Shown piece after piece: positions 1-11,315 of a stretch of 64,000 nt of DNA. Each line of letters begins with the position of its first letter. Positions within the stretch are counted from its first letter, which is position 1. The translations under genes and the position numbers were made by a program. Below the pieces are notes generated by a model. That model did no database searches and had not been told where the DNA came from. It saw only the letters and a program-made list of their open reading frames with translations. This DNA is from Mixia osmundae IAM 14324 (lineage: Eukaryota > Basidiomycota > Mixiomycetes > Mixiales > Mixiaceae), in assembly GCF_000708205.1 (NCBI RefSeq), contig NW_014575558.1:434001-498000 (forward strand), read 5' to 3'.

Positions 1-1928
1 GCCAGGATGCGCTCGATCGACCGCCGCACGTCTCGCTGTGGCTCAATCGAGTTCGAGGAGATCTCTGGCCACTGAGGCAGAAGCGAGCTATCCGAGCCCG
101 GGGCCCATCGCAAGAGCCAACACGGTCGAAGAGCTACACTCACACTCGCCTCAGGACATCCTGGCCTCTGTCAGTCTGGTCATTCTGGCTCGAGGTCGTT
201 CGCTCATGCGCGATGGCGATGGCAGGGCGAGGGAGCAAGGAACAGATCGCTCAGACACTTTACAGTCAACTTTGGGTGCGCACACAAGGGATCCGGCTGC
301 GAACAGCCCAGCTGACCTTCAGATGAGCGTAGACCTCAACATCCCGCAGCTCATGGCGTCTTGCGACTGATCCTTGAGCTCAATGGCGAGGAGATCCTGC
401 GCGCCGATCCGCATGTCGGCCTGCTACACAGGTTCGTCGATGCAAGTCCATCACGAGACAGTATGCTCACACGCTGTCCGCAGAGGAACGGAAAAGCTGA
501 TCGAGTATAAGACCTACACCCAAGCCTTGCCATGTCGGTTCTACCTTATCGCTCAAAGATATTGACTCACAACGAGGACAGATTTCGATCGCCTCGACTA
601 CGTATCGATGATGACCAATGAGTATGTTCGTCTCTCTTCCATGCCCCGCTCGAGCTTATAGACGGTAGACTGTGCTACTCCCGCGCGGTCGAGAAGTTGC
701 TCAACATTGAGGTCCCGGAACGAGCAAAGTGGATCCGTACCCTCTTTGGCGAGATTACTCGAGTGGTCAGCAACCTTTCATCTTTACTCGTGGCTAGACT
801 GAAAGGGTGCATGTGGCGTGACAGCTCAACCATCTCGTGCGTACCACATGTAGCACGTCTTGTGCAATCTGACTCTGGCGAGCAGATGGCGGTGCTGACC
901 CACGCAATGGACGTTGGTGCATTGACACCCTTCCTCTGGGGCTTCGAAGAGCGCGAGAAGCTTATGGAGTATGTCGCTTCACACACCGCACTCTGCTTTT
1001 GCTGACGGGGCTACAGGTTCTACGAACGCGTATCCGGCGCACGACTTCACGCGGCCTATGTGAGACCTGGCGGTGTTGCTTTCGATCTTCCACATGGCCT
1101 GCTGGATGACATCTTCAAGTGGGCAACTGCCTTTTCCAACCGAGTCGACGAATTCGAGGAGGTTTTGACTGAGAACCGTATCTGGAAAGCGCGAACAGTA
1201 GGCATCGGCCGAGTAACGGCAGAGGAGGCGCTCGCATATGGCTTCACGGGTGTCATGCTCAGAGGATCCGGCATTCCCTGGGACATCAGGCAAGGAGCAC
1301 CAGACCAAATCGGACGAAGCTCACAGAGTGGTCAACAGGAAATCGCAACCTTATGACGCTTACGACCAAGTCGAATTCGATGTCCCCGTCGGACGCAACG
1401 GCGATTGCTACGATCGCTATCTGTGCCGTATCGAGGAGTTCAGACAGTCACTCAGAATCATCTCGCAATGCCTGCAAAAGATGCCACCCGGTCAGATCAA
1501 GGTCGACGATCACAAGCTCGTCGCACCGCCTCGCGCAGTCATGAAGCAGTCCATGGAGGCTACGATCCACCACTTCAAGCTTTTCAGCGAGGGTTACTCT
1601 GTTCCACCTGGTGAGACTTACTCGGCGATCGAAGCACCAAAGGGAGAAATGGGCGTCTTCCTCGTCAGCGATGGCTCCAACAGGTCCGTCCCTGAGCTTG
1701 CCACAAATGATATGCTATACTCATTCGAACGACAGACCGTACCGCTGCAAGATCAGAGCGCCCGGATTCGCTCACTTGCAAGGCTCAGACTTTATGTCGC
1801 GACATCACTTCTTGCCCGATATGGTAGCCATTATCGGTACCATGGATCTGGTCTTCGGCGAAGTAGAGTACGTCACAGGCGCTCTGATCACTATCGTCCT
1901 GAGCTTACACTCTCCTGACAGTCGTTGA
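1..1928 (+). CDS. NDUFS2: NADH:ubiquinone oxidoreductase 49-kDa subunit (complex I), 5' partial
   Basis: This is the quinone-site subunit of mitochondrial complex I. The conserved protein reads through many exons: [91 protein letters not shown], the [13 protein letters not shown] segment and the C-terminal [12 protein letters not shown]. Introns I can place are 276-332, 432-483, 534-581, 622-668, 766-824, 837-885, 969-1016, 1290-1338, 1684-1735 and 1868-1921. The exon at 825-836 is only 12 nt (LNHL) and the last coding exon only 7 nt (1922-1928). The intron at 1290-1338 starts GCAAGG, a GC-AG intron. The frame is open to base 1 without an ATG, through a basic, Ser/Arg-rich stretch like a mitochondrial presequence, so the start lies upstream. 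The joining of about 157-255 is unresolved. Confidence 0.95.
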
Positions 1929-2321
1929 GCACTGTAGACTTGCATGCACCGTCGCTGTTGAGATATATCTCGCTGCACTGGGCAGAGCCCGAGTGATCGA
2001 TCGACTGCACGCCGATCGTTTAGCCTTCCCACAGCTGTGTCTTCGGTCTCCGCATTGAGTAGGCAACGATCCACTGTGTCGTCACAAGACACTTGTTCGA
2101 GTGTACATTGCCCAAAGAAGCGTTGCATCCACCTAGAGCATAACCACCGCGGTGAGTGCACATCCAGCACGTCACGGCGTTCGGTTCGGGAACATCTCGT
2201 TGCCGAGCAGGACGCGCGTCACGCCGAGGCGATTGCCTGCTCACGAGGACACATCACTAATATTCGAGTGAGCCTGCAGAACCCCACATAGCACGATAGC
2301 TAGTCATCAGAACACGCAAGT
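1929..2321. other. Intergenic region, no gene seen
   Basis: This lies between the complex I gene and the acyl-CoA synthetase gene, both on the plus strand. Short open frames on both strands have no recognisable family, signal peptide or splice context. It probably holds the 3' UTR of the first gene and the promoter of the second. Confidence 0.5.
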
Positions 2322-4873
2322 ATGGTTGGGAAAGTGGGATCCGTCGAAGTAGGTCCTCCGGCCAAGAAGGGCGAGGGACGTACCCGTCGATACTACGCCA
2401 CGCCAGATCGTCTCGTCACTCAGCCGGCTGATGACATTGTCGTCGTACCCGACATCCTCGAGTATGCTGCTCGCACGAGACCCGACAAGCCCTTGTTCGG
2501 TTGGAGAGACACGATTAAGATGCACAATGAGGAGAAGGAGATTACCAAGACGGTCAAAGGCAAGGAAATCAAGGAGATGAAGAAGTGGAGATACTACGAG
2601 CTCTCTGATTACAAGTGGTGGAACGTAAGTGTTCAGTGCCCGTCCTGGTCCAAGCCGGCTGACGCATTCAGGGCAGACCAAGGAGGTTCTCGACCGATGC
2701 CAAGCCGTCGGTAGCGGATTGCGTCAACTGGGCATCACTAATGAGCAAAAGTTCAATATCTACGCTTCTACACAGTATGTCGTCTGCTCGCAAGCTCAAT
2801 CAGCGTTCATCTGACGCGTATCGCAGCGCGCATTGGCAACTCGTAGCTCAAGGTGTGCTGACAAACGCTGACTTGGCTACGACGCTGACGTTTCGCAGGG
2901 TGCTGCATCCATGGCATTACCTTTGCTACTGCTTACGACTCCCTCGGAGAGTCGGGCGTGAGTCGCACACGCTCGATATACGCGACAGAGCTGATCGACA
3001 TGCGCAGCTCGAGCATTCCCTCAACGAGCCCGAATGTGTCGGCGTCTTCACGAATGCCGCACTTCTCGGCACGCTCGCTGCTGTCGTTGGCAAGACGCCC
3101 ACAGTCAAGACCATCATCTATGATGGCTCGATCGACGAAGATCCAAAGTTCGGTCAGGCACTCGAGAAGCTCAAAGGCATCAAGCAAGGCGAAGAGAGCT
3201 TGCAGATCTTGAGCCTCACAGAGCTCATCGAGCTTGGTAACAAGCACAAGCATGAACCTGTCAGGCCCAAGCCAGAGTAAGTGCCTGTCCAGGTGCGAGG
3301 GATCTGCGCTCAGTGATTCGTAGGACTATCGCGTGCATCATGTACACGTCAGGCTCTACCGGCGCGCCCAAGGGCGTCATCCTGACCCATGCCAACATTG
3401 TCGCATCTGTCGGCGCAGTCAGAACGCTCCTCATCGACGTGTTCCGACCAGTCGACACGTTCATTGGTGCGTTGCGGTTCCTCGCGAGCACTTGACGTGC
3501 TGACCATCCTGCGCAGCCTTCCTCCCATTGGCGCATATCCTCGAATTTGTTGCCGAAATGGCGATGATCTACATCGGTCTCTCAATGGGCTATGGCAAGA
3601 TCGCTACTTTGACCGACACTTCTGTCCGCAATTGTGTCGGAGACATTCGCGCGCTCAAGCCGACCTGCATGGTCGGCGTGCCTGCCGTATGGGAGCTCAT
3701 TCGTAAGGGTATCGTTGGCAAAGTCAAGGCAGGCGGCGGCCTCAAGGAGAAGATGTTCTATGGCGCACTGGCAGCCAAGCAGGCCAACAAGACCCTCTTC
3801 GGCGGCATCACAGACGCTGTCGTGTTCAGCAAGGTCAAGCAACAGACTGGCGGCCGTCTGCGATACGTGCTCTCAGGTGGTGCACCTATTTCTCGTGATA
3901 CCCAAGCTTTCCTCTCCACCGCCCTCGTGACGGTGCTTCAGGGCTATGGTCTCACTGAATCGTGTGGCATGACTGCCATTCTGCATGTGAGTAAATACAA
4001 CCTGCCATTCCGAGCGGATACTCACGTGCGTGACAGCCCGACTTCATGCAGTACGGCTCTGTCGGCGTGCCTGTTCCCTCGATGGAGGTTAAGCTCGTCG
4101 ATATCGAAGAGACAAAGTATTTCTCGAGCAACAACCCGCCCCAAGGCGAAGTCTGGGTTCGTGGCAACTCGCTCACGCAAGGCTACTACAAGCGCGAAGA
4201 GCAAACAAAGAAAGACTTTACCGAGGATGGCTGGTTCATGACAGGTGACGTCGGTCAGTGGAACGCAGACGGCACGCTGTCCATCATTGACCGAAAGAAG
4301 GTAAGCTGCATCTTTCACGTAAAGGTCGTATCCTGACAATTTCTTTCGCAGAATTTGGTCAAGCTTTCCGGCGGAGAGTACATTGCGATCGAACGTCTCG
4401 AGGCGACATACAAGTCTTGCCCGCTGGTCAGCAACATGTGTGTGCATGCAGATCCGGACGCCAAGCAGCCCATGGCGGTGAGTCTGCCAGCCTCGTGGCC
4501 TCGTAACAGGCTGACGCACTCGGCCCAGATTGTTTGCTCGCACGAGGCAAATCTGAAATCTTTCTGCGCTAGCAATGGTCATGGAGGCAAGGACGAAGAC
4601 ATCAACCATCTCGTCACGGTCGACGCAGTGCGTGACGATGTTCTCAAGGAGCTCAACGCCATCGGCAAGAAGACTGGCTTCAAGTCGCTCGAGGTTCGTC
4701 TGCACGCACGCTGACTTTGCTGCTCACTGACATCGATACAGATGCTCCAATGCATTGTGCTCGTCGCTGACGAATGGACGCCTCAGTCAGGCTTACTGAC
4801 AGCGGCCCAGAAGCTGCAGCGAAAGGCTATCGTCGAACGGTACAAGGAGAAGATTGACAAGGTCTATCCTTGA
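2322..4873 (+). CDS. Long-chain fatty acyl-CoA synthetase (Faa1/Faa4 type)
   Basis: This enzyme activates long-chain fatty acids to acyl-CoA with ATP. The AMP-binding motif [16 protein letters not shown] is encoded near 3350-3390. The acyl-CoA synthetase signature runs from [18 protein letters not shown] through [18 protein letters not shown] to IDRKK and [14 protein letters not shown], and the protein ends KIDKVYP. Conserved middle stretches include [14 protein letters not shown] and [16 protein letters not shown]. At least nine short introns interrupt it, for example after KWWN (about 2625), around 2776-2825 and 2855-2898, and after DRKK (about 4302). The start [13 protein letters not shown] gives a normal-length N-terminus without a signal peptide, and there is no C-terminal peroxisomal signal, so a cytosolic or lipid-droplet/ER-associated enzyme is likely. 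It converges on the kinase gene downstream. Confidence 0.93.
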
Positions 4874-4970
4874 GCGAGTCTGCGGGCATTCGGCGCATAG
4901 CTCTTTGTCACCTTTTCTGTGTACTTAGTAGCACGTTAATCGAATCCATCAGACGTTACAATATGCTACA

Positions 4971-5018
4971 TTTTACAGGCTGACTGAGCGCGCGTTTTAC
5001 AAGCTGACTGAGCGCGCG
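4971..5018. repeat. Tandem duplication of a 24-bp unit
   Basis: Two adjacent 24-bp copies (4971-4994 and 4995-5018) differ at a single position (CAGGC versus CAAGC) and both end in GAGCGCGCG. They sit between two convergent stop codons (4873 and 5020) and touch the stop of the kinase gene, so they probably lie in overlapping 3' UTRs. Confidence 0.9.
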
Positions 5019-5019
5019 T

Positions 5020-6846
5020 CTAATCTTGATCCGCCCACTCTACTTGATCACATATGTCGCTGACCATGACTTGAATAAGGCCCGGCACATCTCGCTCAGC
5101 CTCTTCTAGCGCGTGACGTAGCTTGGATACCGCCAGTCGACCTTGTTGTGAGCGGATGCGATCCTCAATCTGCACTGATACTTCAGTATGACGCTACTGA
5201 TTTGTGAGCTTGCTGAACGCACCGAGACCAAGACGGGCAAGACGACACTTTCCAAGATGGAGGTCTCTTCTTCACATGACACCGCCATGGCAGATTCTGA
5301 TCGCTCGCAAGGTATTTGCGGATGAGAGGTTGCCTGCACATCAATGCGGCGTTGGGTCGTTTCGTCGTACTGGGAAGACGCTTCGCAAGGTAGCACAAGG
5401 TTCGGCAGGCTGGACGGAATAGATACCACCGCGGTAAGCGGTGCTGTTTGAGGTGGAGGGGTCGGACGAGGAGGAGCTGGTCGAGAGGGCACGAACCGCT
5501 GATGCTCGAGAGCAGACGGCTTCTTACGCAGTGTCGAGCTTTTGTGGCGAACAGTATCAAAGTCCCAATCAAGCGTAGGTAACGCACTACATCGACTTCA
5601 TCAGCATATCGGCAAGTACCAGAAATCAGACATACTCTGGCACGCGAAGCATGGGCTCGAGCGACTGATGCGTGACGCCCTTGCGAAGTCTCCACCGCTC
5701 GTGCAGATCGATGAGTTCGGTGAGATAGGTTGGCTTCTTTGCATGCTTGACAAAGCGATGTTTCAGCAGTTCGCGAGCAGAAGGGCGCAGCTTGGGATCT
5801 CGTTGGCAACAAAGCGCGACGAAATCTTTGAATTGCTTGGAGAAGCGATCGTCCAGCGTCGGTGGTGGATTGCGCGGAATGACGAACAGCACCTTCATCG
5901 GGTGCAGATCGGAGTGCGGCGGCTGCCCGTGCGCGAGCTCGATCGCGGTGATACCCAGTGACCAGATCTGAGGAGCTTTGTCATTTCAACGCGCACTCGC
6001 AGGGAAGGGCTGTCTCACATCTGCTTTCGAATCGTAGCCAGATTGTTTGATGACTTCTGGACTCATCCAGTACGGCTGCATCATATGTCAGCCGACGCTG
6101 TGCCGTCAGCACTGGCTGCTTACTGTTCCGACAAAGGTGTTTTTCTGCGATGTCAAAGTGTCAGTGGAACGAGGTGTCCTAGGTCCGGGAGCATACCTTG
6201 GTCATCGTCGTGGTCAGTTGACCAGAGACGCCAAAGTCGGCAAGCTTGACAGCGCCGCTGGACGTGAGCAAGACGTTGGCTGCCTTGATGTCGCGATGCA
6301 GCTTGCCCTCGGTATGTAGATAATCCAGGCCATGGAGCAGCTCGCGCATGATGATGGCGATATACTCCTCTCGGATCTTGCCGGCTTTCATGAGATCGCT
6401 GCACGAACCACCGCCACAGTATTCCATGACGATCCACAGCGTCGAATCTTTGAGGTATGAACCATAATATCTGCTTGGCCGGTCAGACACATGCTCGAGC
6501 TCGTCACGCGATCGGCTTGCTTCGTTACATAGGGCGACACGAGCTGGCTCAGGATTGCAATCTCTTGCTGGATATCTTCGATCTCGTCCTCGGCGGATTC
6601 AAGATCGATGAGCTTGATGGCAACTGGCTGATTCGTCCGCTTGTCGAATCCTTTGAAGACTTGGCCAAAGCTGCCTTTGCCGATGATCTGCTGCTTCACA
6701 AAGAACTCTTCCGGGTCTGCACCGTGATGGTATCGACCTTGATCAGCCACAGGAGGTTGAGCGCGTCGCGAAGCGCGTTTGCTTGAAGGCTTTGAGACCA
6801 GCCCACCCGATGAGGAAGAAGACGAGGAGCTACGACTGAGGATCAT
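5020..6846 (-). CDS. Germinal-centre kinase III family Ser/Thr kinase (Kic1/Nak1/Sid1/MST3-like)
   Basis: This is a Ste20-type kinase of the kind that acts in polarity (MOR/RAM) or septation signalling. The kinase domain starts at about residue 47 with [20 protein letters not shown]. It has VAIKLIDLE, the gatekeeper region [14 protein letters not shown], the catalytic loop [17 protein letters not shown] (DFG) and [13 protein letters not shown]. The domain closes with [20 protein letters not shown]. After a Pro/Ser-rich linker the C-terminus, [11 protein letters not shown] and then [20 protein letters not shown], matches the GCK-III dimerisation region. Reaching it needs an intron near 5185-5215, which moves the stop to 5020-5022 (a frame read straight through would stop at 5106). 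The frame upstream of the chosen ATG stays open to about 7163, so the protein may be N-terminally longer. Confidence 0.9.
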
Positions 6847-7446
6847 GGCTGTACGCTCTGTTGTGCGCTTCGTCGGACGAGACGATCGTGCGTCGTGATG
6901 AGCAGGTCGGCTCGAGCGCGACTGGATGCTTTGATGAGCAGTCCTGGCACGGCGATCTGGCCTGCGCCTGATGGTCGAGTCTCTTCCAGAGGGACGATGT
7001 CCACTTGATGCTGATACACGCTGAGATTGGACGGTAGGCGTTGCTTTGGGGGCCCGTATCGTCCGATCCCTATCGCTATAGTCTGTTCCCTTGCTCCCAC
7101 TCTCGAGGTCACTTTCGCTGTCAGACCGGGACGACGTCAGACTGAGTGCGAGCGAGAGTTTGCCTGCATGACAGCATCAGGTTCTGCATGTCGACGGAGT
7201 GTGGGAATGAGCTAACGAAGGGGTGAGGGCGACATTGTGTCCAAGGTGCAATCGCGCACGTCGACGAGGCCGAGCGAAGCAGACAAAGAGGGTAGAAGTA
7301 CAGACCAGCCGATGATGCTCACCTTCTGCAATGTACACAACCAGATCCGAAAGAGCTCCCTCAGGAGTGGCCTTTGCTTTCAGCTCAGGTTTCCTAGTGA
7401 TGAGATCAAAGCGACTGGACGAGGCTTGAGCGTCGGCTGAGCGCAC
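6847..7446 (-). other. Possible N-terminal exons of the GCK-III kinase gene
   Basis: From 6847 to 7163 the kinase frame continues open upstream through a Ser/Arg-rich, low-complexity stretch ([20 protein letters not shown] and so on) with no ATG. It could be reached by an acceptor at 7164-7166. A second open segment, about 7323-7446, carries PELKAKATPEGALSDLVVY and could splice in phase through a GTGAGC donor at 7322. The 159-nt intron this needs is long for this genome. The motif ALSDLVVY recalls the start of the phospholipase C Y-box, but nothing else of that family is present. I see no clean first exon, so this may instead be 5' UTR or a separate small gene. Confidence 0.3.
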
Positions 7447-7571
7447 GGATCACCCCTTGCCGATCTGCGCTTGATCCGATCCGAGAAAGGGTCTGTGTGA
7501 ATTGCGCTGCCTGACATCTCTGTAGAGCCGATGCTGGGCTTTCGGACGTGGACCTCGGCGCGTCGAAGACA

Positions 7572-8923
7572 CTAGTCGAGCGCGACGCAGAGCTTCTTGT
7601 AGAACGCGGGGAGCTGTGCCACTTTGAACCGCATGAAGCCACTGAACTGGGCCGGTAGCGTGCTGACATCATCGCGCTCAGGCTCGACGGGCGTATAGCT
7701 GACCGTGTTGTCGGGGTTGTATTGCAATTTGAACTCCAGGGAGCGTTTGCGCATGACGAGGCAAGTATAAGATCGACCTAGTGGTTCCTCCTTGCAGCTC
7801 GTGACCAGCAGACCAGTGAGCCCCTCTGACAACGCCGATCGATGTCGCAACTCGTCTAGCTCGTCTTGCGATGCTTGCGAGGGCGCATGTTGAGCGAGTG
7901 TGCCAGCAGACGCGTTTGCTTGCAGGGCGCTCAGCTTCTGCTGCACCGACTTTGAATGTGCCGTTTCCGCTTGTATCTCTCGCTCAAGTCTGGACACTGC
8001 AAATGGGCACGAAAAATAAGTCGAGAACAGTAGACAGATCCGGGCGAGCCCGCACCTGTTGCAGTGAGATGCTGATGCTCGACTTGGACGCGTTCGCGCT
8101 CTTCCGCTCGTACACCGTCTGCTTGCTGTTCGAGCGTTTCGAGCTTCGTGCGCAGCTCTGTCACATGGGCTATCGCCGCCTGATGGGATCGCGTGACAGA
8201 CTCGAGTTTGTCGGCCAGTTGTTTGTCATTCGTACCTAGAGGCACGTCGTCAATTGGCCGAGCTGCGACTTTGGCCCGCAGAGCATCGTTCTCGGCTTGC
8301 AGTGCATCCAGATCTTGCTTGTATTGTTTCAGCGTCGCAGTAGCAGCTGTCCTGGTGCGCATCAGCTCTGTCTAGCACCGTATCTGAGCAGAGCAGAGCA
8401 CAGACTTTCTGCGCGTTCGTCGGAGAGTCTGATGAGCTCTGCAAGTGAAGCTTCGACATCCGTCGTCCTCGTCGCTCTGAGCTCTTCGTACAGGGCCATT
8501 GCATCCTGTCAAGCAACGTCATCCCCACGAGCCAGATGCTCAGGAACAGCCGCTTACCTTGCCATGATTATCGCGCTTTCGGCTGGCAGAGGAGCTGCTG
8601 AGATGACCGTTGGATTCTTGTAGAGCATGCCGCTTGCTCTTGCTCGCCTGGGAACTTTGCATGTCCTCCTCGCTTTCGTCATCCGAATTAGCTATCCGCT
8701 TCCGACTAGCGCTCTTGATGGACGCTGCAGCATGTGCGTGAGTTGACTTGCCGCGCTTCAAGATGGCCTGGCCTGAGCTATGATTGCCTCTGTTCTCCTT
8801 TGTGCTCATTGTTGCCATCTGCCTGCCCTGTTGCGCGCTGGCGCAAGCGCGAAGGTATTGATCACGTGATGGGCGACCGTCATCAGGCTCGATCTGGTTT
8901 CCGATTGGCTCGTCTGAATCCAT
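7572..8923 (-). CDS. Monopolin-type kinetochore protein (Csm1/Pcs1 family)
   Basis: Csm1/Pcs1 proteins form coiled-coil dimers that cross-link kinetochore components or rDNA-associated partners. The N-terminal exon is polar and basic with acidic patches (NSDDESEED), as expected of a disordered nuclear tail. The middle exons form a long coiled coil (LKQYKQDLDALQAENDALRA, DKQLADKLESV, TELRTKLETLEQQAD). The C-terminal globular part ends LEFKLQYNPDNTVSYTPVEP, ERDDVSTLPAQF and LPAFYKKLCVALD, which fits the Csm1/Pcs1 C-terminal domain. There are about three introns, for example after HGK (about 8557) and in the coiled coil near 8000-8060. The start MDSDEPIGNQIEP at 8923 is the first ATG of an open exon. 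Confidence 0.75.
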
Positions 8924-9239
8924 GATCTGCTCCTATCAAGTCCTCATGTGTCCACAACAGAGCCCTCTCTGTTTATCGGATGTGCTTCCTTGCAGATAGG
9001 AATGATGCAATCTCAGCTCGCATCGCCCCTGCATAAGCTACTTCGGTCCGATGACAAGGCATGTACCGGGTCAGTCAAAGTTGAAGAATTTATGCCGAGC
9101 CGGCGTGTAGGATGGTGAAGGCGAAAGCCGGCGCAGATTAAGCCTTAAACAGGCTACGCTCGGGACAAGCAACACGGCGAGCAGTCACGCATCCCTGCTG
9201 AGATACTGCATTCTCTGTACCGACCATGCGAAAATCATG
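8924..9239. other. Intergenic region between the kinetochore gene and secreted family 1
   Basis: I see no credible coding sequence here. It should contain the promoter of the Csm1-like gene, which is transcribed away from it, and the 3' end of the first family-1 gene. Confidence 0.5.
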
Positions 9240-9926
9240 CTATCCAGAAACAGGAGGCTTGAGCGGGCATTTCGGCTTCCGAGGGCCTTTCAGCCAACAC
9301 TCGTTGTAGGTAGTGAACTCTCGGAAATGCTCATTACCGTTGACGATGAAGCTTCATGCCTGATATCAGCTCGGATGCGTAGGACACAGGCCGGATACAT
9401 ACGTCGGCCTGACAATCTTTGTCCAATCTGATCCCGTTTGGGGTGTATAGAAACTATCGAGGTACCAGCTCTTGATGGTCGGAGATGCCAACGGTCCGCG
9501 TAGGCAGAGGGTCACGGTGTTCGCGCCATCGACAAACTTGATGCACTGCTCCATGCGCTTGTTATCAGGAGACATCCCGACTCTCACAGAGTACGTCTGT
9601 ATTCTGTCATCGAGGTTCAGCCTGACGGCCTGTGCTATGTTCAGCAGGGGGTTCATTGAAGGTCTAGCTGGTTGACTTGCCCATTGATACGGAGCAAGTC
9701 GGGCCTTGAAATCGAGTCTCATGACCAGAGCGTGCGCAGTGTCATAGAGCAGGAATGTACAAGTTTCCTCTCGGCCAAAGTTGAACCCGGAATCCGATAT
9801 GCCGCTTTGCACGTCGTCAAGCATGTCAAACTCGGTCGCACGGTCCAACAAGCCTGCGCCATCATTGATAGGTGTAGCGAGGACAGTAGCCACGAACGCC
9901 AATGTCGCCAAAGAAGGGATGCGCAT
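9240..9926 (-). CDS. Small secreted protein, family 1 (copy 1)
   Basis: Predicted secreted protein of unknown function. MRIPSLATLAFVATVLATP is a good signal peptide. The mature part has the family hairpin ETCTFLLYDTAHALVMRLDF, then after intron 1 the block EQCIKFVDGANTVTLCLRG, then IKSWYLDSFYTPQTGSDWTK. After a second intron beginning GTATGT, the C-terminal exon reads FIVNGNEHFREFTTYNECW and then a Lys/Pro-rich tail. Intron 1 (9630-9680, phase 0) begins GCAAGT and ends CAG, a GC-AG intron at the same place and phase as in the paralogues. Intron 2 is phase 2. A straight read-through frame would miss the last exon. It heads a tandem array of six minus-strand secreted genes. Confidence 0.8.
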
Positions 9927-10558
9927 CCTTACAGACGAGCACCGCAGACAAGATTGATGCGGTGTCGGCCGTAAGGAGAATGGATGCAAGGCTGCGTTGC
10001 AGGGGTTGCTTTGCCTGACGACATTGCAAGTGACGATGGCCTCTCTCCGTTACTATCCGATAGCCTCTAGTCGTTGCCATCACGAATTTGGCTCGACCGA
10101 TACATAGACAGAGGCCCCTGCCTGTTCCTGAATGCAAGGCTTGACCACGATCCCCAGTCAATCTCACTCGGGATGGTCTCAGCGGTCTGTCGACATCCAA
10201 TAGATTCGCGAGCCAGTTTGCAGCATACGACCCTCAGAGATAGAGGTGGATCCTCTCCGAGGATGTTGTTGGAGGCGCGAGACATCGCTCTCCATCTCAC
10301 TTGTGAATCAGTCACCGGTTTGCCGGAGATAGCAACCTTTATAACCTCTACACTACCCGAGCTTTCGACACGAAAGTCCATTGCGCATAAGCCTCATCGG
10401 CAGGTCAGCGGCTACGTACAGCGGTGCATTAAACACACTCAACCCTTGAAAAGCTGTATCGACTCTCCGCTGAGCTTCATCGAGCTGCGAGACCCAGTCA
10501 GTGCGTGTCAACGGAGTTGTCACAGAGACGTACTATTGGAAGACATACTGTTCGCGGG
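9927..10558. other. Intergenic region within secreted cluster 1
   Basis: Short open frames occur on both strands, but none has a signal peptide, family block or consistent splice pattern. A possible extra 3' exon of the next gene (frame after 10500 on the minus strand) could not be joined in phase. The likely content is promoter and UTR sequence. Confidence 0.4.
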
Positions 10559-11107
10559 TCAGCTCAAGCACGCCCGGAACGAAGTGAAACGCACTCCGTC
10601 AAAATAGCTATATCCTGCAAAATGCGGCGAGACGCCGAAGCTCACCATCTCGCCCACGCCAGGCTTGCGATAGAAGAAAACATCGATCGAGTCGTCGGCG
10701 TTGGAGACTGCGCAAAAATTCAGGTTGCGCAAATCAAGGGGACTTGCGACGGCGCACAAGTAATCACATCGTAGCGCAAGCCGACAGAATACCCTTGACC
10801 GTTGAATTTGGCATCTTTCGAGCTCCACTGGTCGATATGCATACTCTGCGGGGCCGTTAGAATCGAGCGTGACTGGCATTGTCTTTTTAATTACACCGAG
10901 CATGCTGGTGCCAGGCAAGGCCCAAGCCAGGTCAAAAGTCACGTCAAACAATGTCTTGCCCTTGTACGAGACAGCGACCGTACACGGGTGCGCAGGACCA
11001 TACCCGCCAGGCTCTACATGTGTCGGGCCTGATCCTGCCGACCCATGGACGGCGCTGGCGAGGGCGCTGCTGATCAAACCGACGGCGGCTAAGCATACGA
11101 ATAGCAT
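10559..11107 (-). CDS. Small secreted protein, single copy, inside family-1 cluster
   Basis: Predicted secreted protein, function unknown. The signal peptide is MLFVCLAAVGLISSALAS, and the mature part starts with a Gly/His/Pro-rich segment. A beta-rich block, CTVAVSYKGKTLFDVTFDLAW, resembles in pattern the first exon of the other families here. The most consistent structure has two introns: a 49-nt one beginning GTAATT after SMLG, and a 50-nt one beginning GTATTC after FNGQG. The second sits at the same NGQG context as the last intron of the family-3 genes around 53 kb. The last exon reads LRNLNFCAVSNADDSIDVFF. An uninterrupted frame also exists across the same stretch, so the exon model is less certain than the gene. 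Confidence 0.6.
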   Translation of the reverse strand: MLFVCLAAVGLISSALASAVHGSAGSGPTHVEPGGYGPAHPCTVAVSYKGKTLFDVTFDLAWALPGTSMLGVIKKTMPVTLDSNGPAEYAYRPVELERCQIQRSRVFCRLALRCDYLCAVASPLDLRNLNFCAVSNADDSIDVFFYRKPGVGEMVSFGVSPHFAGYSYFDGVRFTSFRACLS

Positions 11108-11315
11108 GCTTGTTTGCAAAGCCAAATGACCGTGAGCTGACCGCAGGAGCAACAAGATCGTGCAACGTCGGGTACTCAAGCAGCGTCTCAATGCAAGCAC
11201 TTTGTCACGAGAATATACGCCCTGACGTCACAACATTGCAACCCCACATCGCATCACAGAGACGATACTGCCCAGCCTATGCTGCTACGGCGCATCCATC
11301 GTTCTTTCGCAATTC

